From Vibrio tarriae (GTDB lineage: Bacteria; Pseudomonadota; Gammaproteobacteria; Enterobacterales; Vibrionaceae): DNA of 64,000 nt. The position numbers were made by a program, and so were the translations under genes. The DNA lies in contig NZ_CP022352.1 of NCBI RefSeq assembly GCF_002216685.1, forward strand, positions 682,001-746,000, in the 5' to 3' direction. The notes under the pieces were generated by a model. It had not been told where the DNA came from, ran no database searches, and saw only the letters and a list, made by a program, of their open reading frames with translations. Below are positions 8,924 through 18,666 of this stretch, in pieces (position 1 is the stretch's first letter; the number at the start of each line of letters is the position of its first letter).

Positions 8924-8951
8924 AAGCGGCTTTTATAAAGCCGCTTTATTT
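8924..8951 (+). terminator. hutWXZ terminator
   Basis: AAGCGGCTTT and AAAGCCGCTT form a 10-bp stem with a 3-nt loop, followed by TATTTTT. It lies 35 bp after the hutZ stop. Confidence 0.88.
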
Positions 8952-9195
8952 TTGCTCTCCCTAAAGCGAGCAAAAATGATGCGTGAGCAAGCTCATGTTT
9001 ACTCCTGAGATGATTGATGGATTTTCAGGAAAACATGTTAAACAAGCATCATGCAAACACGTTTCAATGATTATCCTCAGAAAAAAAATCAACATTTTCC
9101 TACCAGATCATTAAACATCTTCTAAGCTGAAAGTAACAATAAGAAGGTTATTATAAATGACCGAATATGCACTGTTTTTCTTAGAAGGATCTTCC

Positions 9196-10932
9196 ATGAA
9201 AATTAATACAACGATGAAGCTTGTTTTTGCAACTATAGGTGTGGGAATTGCGATAACCATGGTAACCGTATTTCAACTTGATGCTCTTGAAGAACAAGTT
9301 GATAAGCTCTCGTTAATCCGTTATCAATCTTATCAAGCGGCGGATGAGCTACGTCAGAGCTCTGATGACTTAACGCGCTTAGGTCGTACCTATGTGGTCA
9401 CTGGGGATGAAAAATACGAAAAGATGTATATGGATATTCTCGATATTCGCAACGGCAAAAAGCCCCGCCCCGAGAGTTACCATACGATTTACTGGGATCT
9501 CGTATTGCAATACGGCCAAAAGCCTAAGCCTGATGGTCAAACCATCGCGCTTCAACAAACGATGAAAGATCTCGGTTTTAGTGACAAAGAATTTGCTTTG
9601 CTTAAAGAAGCACAAAATAACTCAGATGCGTTAGTTAACATGGAAGTGAAAGCCATGAACGCAGTAAAAGGCTTATTTCCCGATGCGAGTGGTAACTATA
9701 CGGTAAAAGGTGAGCCGGATGTGAACATGGCGGTACAGCTGCTGCACAGTGAAGAGTACCATCGTGAAAAAGCCAAGATCATGGCTCCTATCGATCGCTT
9801 CTTCCAAGAGCTAGAAACACGAACCGCACAGCAATTTAACCATGCAGCGGAACAAGTTCAAAGTACTGTTTTGATTGGTAATATCTCATTACTCATTGTC
9901 GCCATCATTGCCATCACAGGGTACGTTGTGGTCAACCGTAAAATTGTTACGCCGATTGATCGAATGGCAAACATTTTGCAGAAAGCTGATGATAATTCTG
10001 ACCTTACATTAAGGGTTGACGAAAAAAGTGATGATGAGCTCGCTGTGATCGGGCGCTCCATTAACAAAGTGCTGATCAGTTATGGGTCGACCATCACAAA
10101 AATCAATCAGGTTAACCACACCATCTCCTCCATTTCCGACACCATTCGTAGCATCACGGATCAAAATATGAAGATGTCGAGCCAGCAAGACCAAGAGCTG
10201 GAGATGGCGGCTACCGCAATGGAAGAAATGACCTCTGCACTATCGAGTGTTTCTCAAAGTACCAATATGGCAGAGGAATATGCGGGTAGTGCAGAAAAAG
10301 AAGCCAATAGCAGCAAACAAGTGTTTGAAAAAACCATTCGCGAATTTGCGGAACTGGATGGGGAATTCCAGAAAACTTCCGATACTATTCAGCAATTGGC
10401 AACTGAGTCTAACAATGTTGGTAATGTTTTGGATGTAATTAAAGCGATTGCAGAACAGACCAACCTACTCGCATTGAACGCTGCGATTGAAGCTGCCCGT
10501 GCTGGTGAACAAGGCCGAGGCTTTGCGGTGGTAGCCGATGAAGTGCGTTCTTTGGCACAGCGTACGCAAGAGTCGACTGGCGAGATTGAAACCATGATCT
10601 CTATGCTGCAAGAAAAGGCTGAAATGTCGACTAAAACCATTCGCGTTAGTGCCGATAAAATGCAATCGACAAGAGGGAATATGGGTGTTGCCAATGATTC
10701 TTTAGTGGCGATTCAAGGTTCAGCCAAAGAGATCCATAAACTCAACACTTCAATTGCTGCTGCGACTGAAGAGCAATTATCAGTAAGCGATGAGATTTCA
10801 AGTAATCTCACTACCATTAAAACACTGTCCAGTGAAATGAACCTAGCGATTAAACAACTCGGGCCTGTCGTGGTTGATTTGCAACGTAACGTTGATGACC
10901 TCAATAGCGCGATTGCACATATTCGCACTTAA
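9196..10932 (+). CDS. Methyl-accepting chemotaxis protein
   Basis: A 578-residue chemoreceptor. There is a membrane segment near residues 7-25, a periplasmic sensor of about 225 residues, a second membrane segment near 242-262 ([20 protein letters not shown]), a HAMP domain, and a long signalling domain with the hairpin tip [21 protein letters not shown]. It relays a ligand signal to CheA/CheW at the flagellar motor. The frame is open from 9157, but the ATG at 9196 follows AGAAGGA and starts just before the first membrane segment. The position after hutZ recalls V. cholerae, but no role in heme sensing can be read from sequence. Confidence 0.92.
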   Translation: MKINTTMKLVFATIGVGIAITMVTVFQLDALEEQVDKLSLIRYQSYQAADELRQSSDDLTRLGRTYVVTGDEKYEKMYMDILDIRNGKKPRPESYHTIYWDLVLQYGQKPKPDGQTIALQQTMKDLGFSDKEFALLKEAQNNSDALVNMEVKAMNAVKGLFPDASGNYTVKGEPDVNMAVQLLHSEEYHREKAKIMAPIDRFFQELETRTAQQFNHAAEQVQSTVLIGNISLLIVAIIAITGYVVVNRKIVTPIDRMANILQKADDNSDLTLRVDEKSDDELAVIGRSINKVLISYGSTITKINQVNHTISSISDTIRSITDQNMKMSSQQDQELEMAATAMEEMTSALSSVSQSTNMAEEYAGSAEKEANSSKQVFEKTIREFAELDGEFQKTSDTIQQLATESNNVGNVLDVIKAIAEQTNLLALNAAIEAARAGEQGRGFAVVADEVRSLAQRTQESTGEIETMISMLQEKAEMSTKTIRVSADKMQSTRGNMGVANDSLVAIQGSAKEIHKLNTSIAAATEEQLSVSDEISSNLTTIKTLSSEMNLAIKQLGPVVVDLQRNVDDLNSAIAHIRT

Positions 10933-10950
10933 CTGCATGACGTAATATAA

Positions 10951-10978
10951 AAATGCCTTCGCTTGCGAAGGCATTTTT
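10951..10978 (+). terminator. Terminator of the chemoreceptor gene
   Basis: AAATGCCTTCGC and GCGAAGGCATTT pair around a short loop, followed by TTTGT. It lies 20 bp after the stop codon. Confidence 0.88.
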
Positions 10979-10991
10979 GTCATCAATAAAA

Positions 10992-11005
10992 TTGATTTAA
11001 GTCAA
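10992..11005. promoter_or_regulatory. FNR-box-like site upstream of the cytochrome c peroxidase
   Basis: TTGATTTAAGTCAA matches the FNR consensus TTGAT-N4-ATCAA at nine of ten positions. It lies about 240 bp before the peroxidase start. Bacterial cytochrome c peroxidases are commonly FNR-activated, so the pairing is plausible, but the distance is large. Confidence 0.45.
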
Positions 11006-11246
11006 CACAAGGTGTGATTGCACTTGTTGAAAAATTGTTTCATTGATCTTGGCTTTTGCGCCAGATGGTTTTATTTATCTCACGTCTGGGTGTTTACTTC
11101 TTTGTAACATCGATTTTTGTCATCAAGTTTATCGCTTTTTTCCTTTGTCACTTCCTTTGACTTTCCCTTACTTTGACGCCAGCGTATCGATTAAGAAATG
11201 CGCAGAGTAGTGAGGACACACTCCATTTGCTTAAAAAGGAAGTCAT

Positions 11247-12233
11247 ATGAAGCGTATGTTAATACTGTCTGTGTTGGTGGTTGCCACGAGCCCAGCTCTG
11301 GCTGAACGCATAGCACAGGAACCCATCAAGCCGATTGAACTTATTCAAGGGCTTGATAGTAAGAAAGTAGAACTAGGTAAAACGCTCTGGTTTGATCCTC
11401 GTCTTTCTGCCTCCAATACTATTTCGTGTAATTCTTGTCACAACATAGCTAAAGGCGGTGTAGATAACTTACCAAGTTCGATAGGCCACAAATGGGCGAT
11501 AGGCCCGATCAATTCACCAACAGTGTTTAACTCGGATCTAAATTTTGTTCAGTTCTGGAATGGTCGCGCGAAAGATCTTCAGGAACAAGCTGCTGGTCCT
11601 ATTGAGAACCCGTTGGAGATGGCGTTTAGCCATGACCTCGCTCTTGAAACATTGCAATCTATTCCACAATATCGTCAATGGTTTAAGGCAGCTTATGGCA
11701 AAGAGAACTTCACGATCAACGAAGTAACAGATGCGATTGCTACCTTTGAAAAAACGTTGCGTACCCCTAATGCTCCCTTTGATTTATGGTTAAAGGGGAA
11801 TGCTGATGCGCTCACTACGGCTCAGCTACAAGGCTACCAACTTTTTAAAGAGAAAGGGTGCACTGCTTGCCATAGTGGAGAACTCGCAGGTGGGCAGATG
11901 TATCAAAAAATGGGCTTAGTGAAGCCATTTGTGACTCAAAATCCGGATGAAGGTCGTAAAGCTGTGACGGGGAGTGACGTCGATAAATTCGTGTTTAAAG
12001 TTCCTACTCTACGTAACATTGAATTGACGTATCCCTACTTCCATGATGGCTCTGTGTGGGATTTGCAACAGGCGGTTGAAGTAATGGCTGATATTCAGTT
12101 GGGGCAGAAATTAACCCGCGAAGAATCTGGCAAAATCACCGAGTTTTTGAAGTCGCTGACAGGTGAACAACCGCAGGTCGTCTTACCTAATCTTCCACCA
12201 TCAACATTAGAAACGGCTCGCCCACAAATCTAA
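11247..12233 (+). CDS. Di-heme cytochrome c peroxidase
   Basis: A 328-residue periplasmic enzyme that reduces hydrogen peroxide to water with electrons from a small cytochrome. A signal peptide covers residues 1-19 (cleavage after ALA). The two c-type heme sites are C61-NS-C64-H65 and C205-TA-C208-H209, the expected low-potential and high-potential hemes. The block PTLRNIELTYPYFHDG near residue 255 is conserved in the family. Ribosome binding site AAAAAGGAAG precedes the ATG. It stands alone between two terminators. Confidence 0.93.
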   Translation: MKRMLILSVLVVATSPALAERIAQEPIKPIELIQGLDSKKVELGKTLWFDPRLSASNTISCNSCHNIAKGGVDNLPSSIGHKWAIGPINSPTVFNSDLNFVQFWNGRAKDLQEQAAGPIENPLEMAFSHDLALETLQSIPQYRQWFKAAYGKENFTINEVTDAIATFEKTLRTPNAPFDLWLKGNADALTTAQLQGYQLFKEKGCTACHSGELAGGQMYQKMGLVKPFVTQNPDEGRKAVTGSDVDKFVFKVPTLRNIELTYPYFHDGSVWDLQQAVEVMADIQLGQKLTREESGKITEFLKSLTGEQPQVVLPNLPPSTLETARPQI

Positions 12234-12253
12234 AAAGGAAAAACGCTATTTTT

Positions 12254-12281
12254 AAGCTGCCTGCGGGCAGCTTTTTCTTTT
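12254..12281 (+). terminator. Terminator of the cytochrome c peroxidase gene
   Basis: AAGCTGCC and GGCAGCTT form an 8-bp stem with a 4-nt loop, followed by TTTTCTTTTTG, 20 bp after the stop codon. Confidence 0.88.
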
Positions 12282-12369
12282 TGTGCATAATCACAAAAAT
12301 GAGTAATAGTGATGTTGGAAATCGACAAGAGCACTTATAAGTCTGCGCTGAGTGGATAGGGAGTCGGTC

Positions 12370-13509
12370 ATGATACTGGATAGTCAATTAGCGCAACAAA
12401 TCGTCGATCGTACTATGGCGATCATCGGTTACAACATCAACGTGATGAACCAAGCTGGAGTGATCATTGGCAGTGGCGAAAAAAACCGGATTGGGCAAGT
12501 ACATGATGGCGCAATTTTGGCACTCAAACATGGCGATTCGGTAGAGTTAACGGCAGAAAGCTGCGTGGCGCTGAAAGGTGTGAAGCCAGGAATCAACATG
12601 GTGTTGAGAAATCAGCAGCAAGTGGTGGGGATTGTGGGGATCACCGGAGAGCCGAATGATATTCGAGATTTTGCCAATCTGGTCAAAATGAGTGCCGAAA
12701 TGATCATTGAGCAAGCAGCCTTGGTCGAACAATTGCAGTGGGATCGGCGGCATCGTGAAGAGTTCATTTCCGCTTGGATCCACAATACCTTATCGGCGGC
12801 AGAGCTCGATGCATGGGCGGCGAGGCTTTCCATCGATCTCTCTAAGCCGCGTGTGGCGGTGGTCATCGCCTTTCGCCAACCAAAAAGTGGGCAAAGCTTG
12901 GATCAGATCCGTCAAGTGGTTGAGCTTTTGGAGCATCCTGAACGGGACAATCTGGTCGCTGTGGTTTCTATGCAAGAGATAGTGGTACTCAAACCCTGTC
13001 GAACACCAGAGCATTGGACCAGTGAATACGAAAGTCTGCGGATTGATAAGCTTATGGCAAGGCTCAAAACCTACGATATCAAGGGGTATGACATTGCACT
13101 AGGCCAGCTTTTTATCAACCCAAACGCGATTCATCTCTCTTATCAGAGTGCCAAGCAGGTACTGAGGATTGGCCAAGTACGCCAACCAGAAAAACAGAAA
13201 CATTTGTACGAGGAACTGCGTTTACCGGTATTGCTTTCGCCTTTGAATGAAGGATGGCAAGGTGAACAATGGCGACGAATCATGAAGGAGTTGCAGACAC
13301 AGGATAAGTCAGGACAACTAGTGAAAACGTTAAAAGGGCTATTTGCGGCAAATGGCAACTTGAATCTTTGCGCCCAACAACTGTTTATCCACCGAAATAC
13401 GCTGCGCTATCGATTAGAAAAAATTACCGAAATCACTGGGATTGATACCAACTCGTTACTGGGTTTGGCCGAGCTGTATATTGCGTGCCAGCTCACAAGT
13501 TATGATTAA
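12370..13509 (+). CDS. cdaR: CdaR-type sugar diacid regulator
   Basis: A 379-residue transcription factor. The N-terminal sensory domain (about residues 1-135) begins ILDSQLAQQIVDRTMAIIG, typical of CdaR. The C-terminal PucR/CdaR helix-turn-helix is visible as LNLCAQQLFIHRNTLRYRLEKI near residue 335. CdaR proteins activate glycerate, glucarate and galactarate genes. The next two genes are a GntP-type permease and glycerate kinase, so glycerate use is the likely target. The ATG at 12370 follows AGGGAGT; an upstream GTG at 12352 is less likely. Confidence 0.88.
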   Translation: MILDSQLAQQIVDRTMAIIGYNINVMNQAGVIIGSGEKNRIGQVHDGAILALKHGDSVELTAESCVALKGVKPGINMVLRNQQQVVGIVGITGEPNDIRDFANLVKMSAEMIIEQAALVEQLQWDRRHREEFISAWIHNTLSAAELDAWAARLSIDLSKPRVAVVIAFRQPKSGQSLDQIRQVVELLEHPERDNLVAVVSMQEIVVLKPCRTPEHWTSEYESLRIDKLMARLKTYDIKGYDIALGQLFINPNAIHLSYQSAKQVLRIGQVRQPEKQKHLYEELRLPVLLSPLNEGWQGEQWRRIMKELQTQDKSGQLVKTLKGLFAANGNLNLCAQQLFIHRNTLRYRLEKITEITGIDTNSLLGLAELYIACQLTSYD

Positions 13510-13668
13510 AGTTGTGCATTTGCACAGTTTTTAACATTTTACTGATAATTGTATTTGTTGTTCTGCCTAAAGGAATCAGGCAGATCAACGAGGATAATAG
13601 CTCTACCCTACGAAGAGGCTGGGGAAATTGATTCACCTAGCCTCAGAACATAAAGACATGGAGTTATT

Positions 13669-15021
13669 ATGAGTCTGATCTTAATCCTACTAGCGGTAAT
13701 TGCCTTTATTGTGCTCGCTACCACCAAATTTAAAGTACACCCTTTCTTAGCGTTACTTCTTGCCGCATTCCTTGGCGCTTTTGCTTATGGTTTGCCTGCA
13801 GACACCATCGCCAAAACCATTACCACAGGCTTTGGCGGTATTCTCGGTTACATCGGTTTAGTGATTGTACTGGGTACCATCATTGGTGTGATTCTAGAAA
13901 AAAGCGGCGCAGCCATTACCATGGCTGATACTGTCATCAAACTGCTTGGCGAGCGTTTTCCAACGTTGACCATGAGCATTATCGGTTACATTGTTTCGAT
14001 CCCAGTATTTTGTGATTCTGGCTTCGTTATCCTTAACTCATTAAAAGAGTCGTTGGCTAAACGCTTAGCCACCTCTAGTGTGGCTATGAGTGTGGCACTC
14101 GCCACTGGGCTTTACGCTACGCATACTTTTGTTCCACCGACTCCGGGACCGATTGCGGCGGCGGGTAACTTAGGCTTGGAATCTCAACTGGGCTTGGTGA
14201 TTGCCATTGGCCTGTTTGTCGCGGCAGTTGCGGCGATCGCTGGTATGTTGTGGGCGAACCGTTTCCAATCAGTTGAGGCTGATATCATTGAGCCGCAAGA
14301 AAGCCCAAAACAAGACTGGCAAGCGCTTAAGGCTTCTTATGGTCAACTACCAACGGCTAGTCAGGCTTTCGCCCCAATTTTCGTACCTATTTTGTTGATC
14401 TGCCTTGGCTCTATCGCAAAATTCCCGAGTTTTCCTTTCGGTAAAGGCATGCTGTTTGAGGTGCTGGGCTTCCTTGGTCAGCCATTGACGGCACTACTAA
14501 TCGGCCTGCTTCTTGCGGTGCGCCTATTGAAATCAGCCGACAAAGTGGCTGAGTTTGGTGAGCGTATCAGTCAAGGTATTACCGCTGCAGCACCAATTCT
14601 GCTGATTACCGGTGCAGGTGGTGCATTTGGCGCCGTCTTGAAAGCCACACCACTTGGTGATTATCTCGGTACAACGCTGTCAGCGTTGGGTGTCGGCATC
14701 TTTATGCCATTTATTGTGTCCGCAGCGCTGAAATCGGCACAAGGTTCTTCGACCGTGGCCTTGGTAACCACTTCTGCGCTGGTTGCGCCACTTTTAGGCC
14801 AACTGGGCTTGGATAGTGAAATGGGACGAGTTTTAACCGTAATGGCGATTGGTGCGGGTGCAATGACGGTTTCTCATGCCAATGACAGCTTCTTCTGGGT
14901 TGTTTCACAGTTTAGCCGTATGAGCGTGGGCTTGGCTTACCGCGCACAAACCATGGCGACTCTAGTCCAAGGGGTCACTGCGATGGCTGTGGTTTATGTT
15001 CTAAGCTTAGTATTGTTATAA
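13669..15021 (+). CDS. GntP family permease (probable glycerate transporter)
   Basis: A 450-residue membrane protein with about twelve hydrophobic segments. The GntP family is visible in FDSGF-like VFCDSGFVILNSL, in HTFVPPTPGPIAAAGNLG near residue 150, and in HANDSFFWVVSQFS near residue 405. These transporters import gluconate and related acids. The gene lies 160 bp after the CdaR-type regulator and 18 bp before glycerate kinase, which points to glycerate as the substrate. The substrate is inferred from context. Confidence 0.88.
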   Translation: MSLILILLAVIAFIVLATTKFKVHPFLALLLAAFLGAFAYGLPADTIAKTITTGFGGILGYIGLVIVLGTIIGVILEKSGAAITMADTVIKLLGERFPTLTMSIIGYIVSIPVFCDSGFVILNSLKESLAKRLATSSVAMSVALATGLYATHTFVPPTPGPIAAAGNLGLESQLGLVIAIGLFVAAVAAIAGMLWANRFQSVEADIIEPQESPKQDWQALKASYGQLPTASQAFAPIFVPILLICLGSIAKFPSFPFGKGMLFEVLGFLGQPLTALLIGLLLAVRLLKSADKVAEFGERISQGITAAAPILLITGAGGAFGAVLKATPLGDYLGTTLSALGVGIFMPFIVSAALKSAQGSSTVALVTTSALVAPLLGQLGLDSEMGRVLTVMAIGAGAMTVSHANDSFFWVVSQFSRMSVGLAYRAQTMATLVQGVTAMAVVYVLSLVLL

Positions 15022-15039
15022 AAATTAGGAGCTCGTGAT

Positions 15040-16173
15040 ATGAAAGTGGTTATCGCCCCAGATTCCTTTAAAGAAAGCCTAACGGCAAAGCAAGTGTGTG
15101 ATTCAATTCAGGCTGGGCTTGCTCGGGTATGGCATGATGCAAAATTTGTCACTATCCCAGTCGCTGATGGCGGTGAAGGTACCGTGCAATCCTTGGTCGA
15201 TGCAACACAAGGACGACTTGTTGAAGTCATAGTGATGGGGCCACAAGGTAAGCGAGTGGAGGCCTTCTACGGAATGTTGGGGGATAACCAAACTGCGGTG
15301 ATCGAAATGGCCGCGGCCAGTGGCTTGCATCATGTGCCAGTTGCGCAGCGCGACCCTAAACTCACCACCAGTTTTGGTACGGGAGAGCTGATTCGACACG
15401 CGCTAGATCAAGGTGTCACTAAGCTGATTATTGGTCTAGGTGGCAGTGCGACCAACGATGGCGGTGTGGGCATGCTCGCGGCACTTGGCGCGCGCTTTAC
15501 CAATGCCGATGGCGATCCCATCCAGCTTACCGGCGGCGGTTTACGCGAATTGTCCAATATTGATTTACAAGATTTCGACCCACGGTTACAGCACTGTGAT
15601 CTGTTGGTGGCTTGTGATGTGAACAACCCACTGTGTGGCGATAAAGGTGCTTCTGCGGTATTTGGCCCGCAAAAAGGGGCAACGCCGGAAGATGTTGAAT
15701 TATTGGATGGTGCCTTGCAGCAGTTTGGTTTACTCACGGAAAAAGTCACCGGCAAAGCGGTTCTCCAGAGTGCTGGTGCAGGGGCAGCGGGTGGCATGGG
15801 TGCGGCGCTTTTGGCCTATACTCAAGCTAGGTTGCGACCGGGTATTGAAATTGTGCTGGAAACGGTTCAGCTTGCTCATCAAGTCAGTGATGCGGATTTA
15901 GTGATCACCGGCGAAGGGCGCATCGACAGTCAAACGGTACATGGCAAAACCCCAATGGGGGTTGCCAAAGTCGCCAAGCGCTTTGATGTTCCTGTGCTAG
16001 CTTTGTGCGGTTGTACCGGAGATAACTATCAAGCCGTGTACCAGTGCGGGATCGATGCTGTTTTTGCTGCGGTGCCGCGGGCAATGTCGCTTGAAGATGC
16101 GCTTAAAGAGTCCGATTTTAACCTTGCCGATTTGGCCGAGAATGTCGCCAGATTGTGGGTTCTCTCCAAATAA
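15040..16173 (+). CDS. garK: Glycerate kinase (GarK/GlxK family)
   Basis: A 377-residue enzyme that phosphorylates D-glycerate to 2-phosphoglycerate and so feeds lower glycolysis. Family blocks are the N-terminal VVIAPDSFKESLTA, VADGGEGTVQ near residue 42, IGLGGSATNDGGVGML near residue 130, and DLVITGEGRIDSQTVHGK near residue 287. Full length for the family. It follows the GntP-type permease with a GGAG ribosome binding site, and a terminator ends the operon. Confidence 0.93.
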   Translation: MKVVIAPDSFKESLTAKQVCDSIQAGLARVWHDAKFVTIPVADGGEGTVQSLVDATQGRLVEVIVMGPQGKRVEAFYGMLGDNQTAVIEMAAASGLHHVPVAQRDPKLTTSFGTGELIRHALDQGVTKLIIGLGGSATNDGGVGMLAALGARFTNADGDPIQLTGGGLRELSNIDLQDFDPRLQHCDLLVACDVNNPLCGDKGASAVFGPQKGATPEDVELLDGALQQFGLLTEKVTGKAVLQSAGAGAAGGMGAALLAYTQARLRPGIEIVLETVQLAHQVSDADLVITGEGRIDSQTVHGKTPMGVAKVAKRFDVPVLALCGCTGDNYQAVYQCGIDAVFAAVPRAMSLEDALKESDFNLADLAENVARLWVLSK

Positions 16174-16177
16174 ATCT

Positions 16178-16205
16178 GAAAGCTGGCCTTGGCCAGCTTT
16201 CTTTC
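16178..16205 (+). terminator. Terminator of the glycerate operon
   Basis: GAAAGCTGGCC and GGCCAGCTTTC form an 11-bp perfect stem with a 2-nt loop, followed by TTTC. It begins four bases after the glycerate kinase stop. Confidence 0.88.
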
Positions 16206-16309
16206 TATCAAGGCTTAAGCCATTCTTTTTTTAAGTTTCTCATTGGTATGTTGAACGTTAGCTTGAATTGCTGCGTAAAACCCAGAGTGATTAGGAAAGG
16301 ACTTCTCTT

Positions 16310-17146
16310 ATGTTGAAATGGCTTCGTGTACTTCTGCTCTGTACCTTTCTGGTTGGTTGTGCGACTAAGTTGGTCTACCACAATCTTGATTGGTTTGTGA
16401 TTGATTATGCTGAGGATTTTGTTGACCTAAATACGCAGCAGAAAACCTTGATTGAACAAACGATGCCGAGTTTACAGAGTTGGCATCGTGCCCAAGAGTT
16501 GCCCGATTATTTGGCAATGATGGATGAACTTTCGGCGCTCTCTTTACGTGAGGCAACGGCTCCGCAAGTAGCCCAGTACCAAGAGAAGATGCAATTTTAC
16601 TATCAGCGTCTGATTATCAAGGTTCTGCCTGACATCCGCCGGCTGGCAGCCACGCTCAGTGAGGAGCAAACCGAGCAATTTATGCAAGCCTTCATTAAAC
16701 GACATGACAAATTTGCCAAAAAATTTATAGATATGGATGAGGATGAGCTGCGGAATTTTTATCAAGAGCGGATCACAGACCGCTTAGAAGATTGGCTTGG
16801 ACAATTGAATCCGTCCCAACAAGAGTTGGTTAAGGTTTGGAGCAACAATATTCAACCCACTGCCAACGATTGGATAGGATTTCAAACGACGATGCGTGAG
16901 CAGGTGCGTACATTATTGCAACAAAGAACACAACCAGAAGCATTTCAGGCCCAACTCGAATCTTTACTACTAAACCCTGAGCAGCATTACGGGATGATTT
17001 TGAAAGCCAAGCTGAGTTATAACCGCGAATTAGGTCAGCGCTATGTTGTGCAAATCTTGCAAAACAGTTCCGATAAACAGCAACAACATTGGCAAGATGA
17101 GCTGGCGAATTGGCGAGAAAGAGTCTCTGATTTATTAATCGAGTAA
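16310..17146 (+). CDS. DUF6279-like lipoprotein
   Basis: A 278-residue protein with a lipoprotein signal peptide: basic start MLKWLR, hydrophobic core and a lipobox ending in Cys17 (FLVGC). The rest is predicted to be almost all helical, with the family start YHNLDWFVIDYAEDFVDL. I recognise it as the DUF6279 lipoprotein type, common in Vibrio and relatives, without a known role. It is a single-gene unit with terminators on both sides. Likely anchored in the outer membrane facing the periplasm. Confidence 0.82.
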   Translation: MLKWLRVLLLCTFLVGCATKLVYHNLDWFVIDYAEDFVDLNTQQKTLIEQTMPSLQSWHRAQELPDYLAMMDELSALSLREATAPQVAQYQEKMQFYYQRLIIKVLPDIRRLAATLSEEQTEQFMQAFIKRHDKFAKKFIDMDEDELRNFYQERITDRLEDWLGQLNPSQQELVKVWSNNIQPTANDWIGFQTTMREQVRTLLQQRTQPEAFQAQLESLLLNPEQHYGMILKAKLSYNRELGQRYVVQILQNSSDKQQQHWQDELANWRERVSDLLIE

Positions 17147-17180
17147 AAATTGACACCCCCATTGTGGGGTGTCAATTTTT
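17146..17180. terminator. Convergent terminator between the lipoprotein and DsbA-like genes
   Basis: AAATTGACACCCC and GGGGTGTCAATTT pair around a short loop, with A-run and T-run on the two sides, so it works in both directions. It separates two converging genes. Confidence 0.9.
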
Positions 17181-17809
17181 TATGCTGTCACGCTGAGTGA
17201 TTCTAACCAAGCTCGCCACTCTTGTGGGCGGCGATAGTAGTGGCTAGGGCTTAAGGTGTACCACTCGTTATTTTGCTCAATGGCTAACGACGGAAAACCA
17301 TCTAAACCCAGCTGTTGCATTAAGCGTTGGGTTTGAGCAATGTCACTGCGTACTTTTTCTGCAGCTTGTGGCATCACGTTTTGCCATGTTTCAGGGGTAA
17401 TGCCCATCGCTTGCGCTAACTGTTGCATTACATCTGTTTGTGTCACATCCAGACCTTGCTGGTAGTGCGCACGCTGAATGGCTTTCAACATGTCGAAATC
17501 ACGTTTGCCTGCAAGGCGTGCCGCAATGATGGCTTGGGCTGTAAAGTACGAATCGAGCATGAGTGGTTGAACACTGCGTACACGCTCCAAATACGCCTCG
17601 CCAAACTGTGCGCCGGTTTCACGCTGAATGCGTTGGTCAGCTTGCAAAATATGCGCACGAAAATCAGGACTGATCTGTGCTTTGTCCACCATGCCACCGG
17701 GGTGTAGTACCAGTTCAAGATGGGATTGTTGTGCCAGTTGTTCCATCAGTGAGGTGGCGCCGAAGCACCACCCACACATAGGGTCAAAAATGTAGTGAAC
17801 CCTTACCAT
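17180..17809 (-). CDS. DsbA-family thioredoxin-fold protein
   Basis: A 209-residue protein with an active-site-like CGWC motif at C12-C15 right after the first strand (VHYIFDPM). The remainder fits the DsbA/FrnE fold with its inserted helical domain. A cis-Pro region is visible near GFPSLAI. No signal peptide is present, so it is probably cytosolic, like FrnE-type oxidoreductases. Its start overlaps the upstream metallo-beta-lactamase-fold gene by 7 bp, so the two are coupled. The redox partner or substrate is unknown. Confidence 0.85.
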   Translation of the reverse strand: MVRVHYIFDPMCGWCFGATSLMEQLAQQSHLELVLHPGGMVDKAQISPDFRAHILQADQRIQRETGAQFGEAYLERVRSVQPLMLDSYFTAQAIIAARLAGKRDFDMLKAIQRAHYQQGLDVTQTDVMQQLAQAMGITPETWQNVMPQAAEKVRSDIAQTQRLMQQLGLDGFPSLAIEQNNEWYTLSPSHYYRRPQEWRAWLESLSVTA

Positions 17810-18666
17810 TTCATTTCACCAGTATGAACTTTCGCACCAATTTCAAGCGCCATAGGCAGGCCTGCATCCGGATAGATTTTGCTCATTTTTTCAATCAGTT
17901 GCGCACTATTTTTACTAGAGGCTTTCGCTTTAGCAAAATCAGCTAGGTATTTTTGTGAAAACGTAATCGCACTGCTGTCCATGGCGGTTCCCGGTGTCAT
18001 ATGCCCTGGGATGACCACTTTTGGCTTAAGCGCTGCCATCTCATCGAGTTGTTCAGCCCAAGCTTTGCGCTCACTGTCTGTTTGTGCATCGGCCATCCAT
18101 AGATGAACGTTACCGTACACAGCCACATTCCCCAAGATCGCTGCATTGGCAGGGATCCACAAGTAAGGACGATGTTTTAACTCACCTTCGGTACCACGAA
18201 TTTCGATTGTTTGGCCATCAATTTCCAGTGTTTTACCTTGGTATGCGGTTGGCAGAACTGGTTTCACTGGCGCGTTGGCGCCCATTTTCGGTGCCCAGAA
18301 ATCCAGCTTACCTTGCAGTTTCTGTTCGATTTTCGCTTTCACACCTGGGGTTGCAATCACTTCTGCTTGCGGGAACATCTGCTTTAACACTTCTGCGCCA
18401 AAGTAGTAGTCTGGATCCGCTTGAGAGATGAAAATCGTTTTTAAGGTTTTACCTGAATCCAGTACTTTCGCGCCGATGCGCAGCGCATCTGCTTTGGTAA
18501 AGCCAGTATCCACTACCATCGCTTCGGTTTCACCGTACACTACGGTTGCATTCACATGGAAGCTGTTACCATCGGCGTTGTAGACATCCAAAGTCAGTGG
18601 GGTCGCAGCCATGGCTTGAGCAGATAAGGTTACAGTAGCAGCAAGTAGTTTAGTCAATGTGTTCAT
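17803..18666 (-). CDS. Secreted metallo-beta-lactamase-fold protein with degenerate metal site
   Basis: A 287-residue protein with a Sec signal peptide (residues 1-20) and the MBL fold: VVDTGFTKADA near residue 51 and VIPGHM near residue 217. The canonical HxHxDH motif is replaced by S-Q-A-D-P-D-Y-Y at residues 81-88, so three of the metal-binding histidines are missing while Asp86 stays. It may bind metal differently or be non-catalytic. It is translated together with the DsbA-like gene. No known function can be assigned. Confidence 0.85.
   Translation of the reverse strand: MNTLTKLLAATVTLSAQAMAATPLTLDVYNADGNSFHVNATVVYGETEAMVVDTGFTKADALRIGAKVLDSGKTLKTIFISQADPDYYFGAEVLKQMFPQAEVIATPGVKAKIEQKLQGKLDFWAPKMGANAPVKPVLPTAYQGKTLEIDGQTIEIRGTEGELKHRPYLWIPANAAILGNVAVYGNVHLWMADAQTDSERKAWAEQLDEMAALKPKVVIPGHMTPGTAMDSSAITFSQKYLADFAKAKASSKNSAQLIEKMSKIYPDAGLPMALEIGAKVHTGEMKW

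Noticed and set aside
15408..15797. Minus-strand 129-residue ORF opposite glycerate kinase
   Set aside because: Low-complexity Pro/Ala/Ser shadow of the kinase gene.
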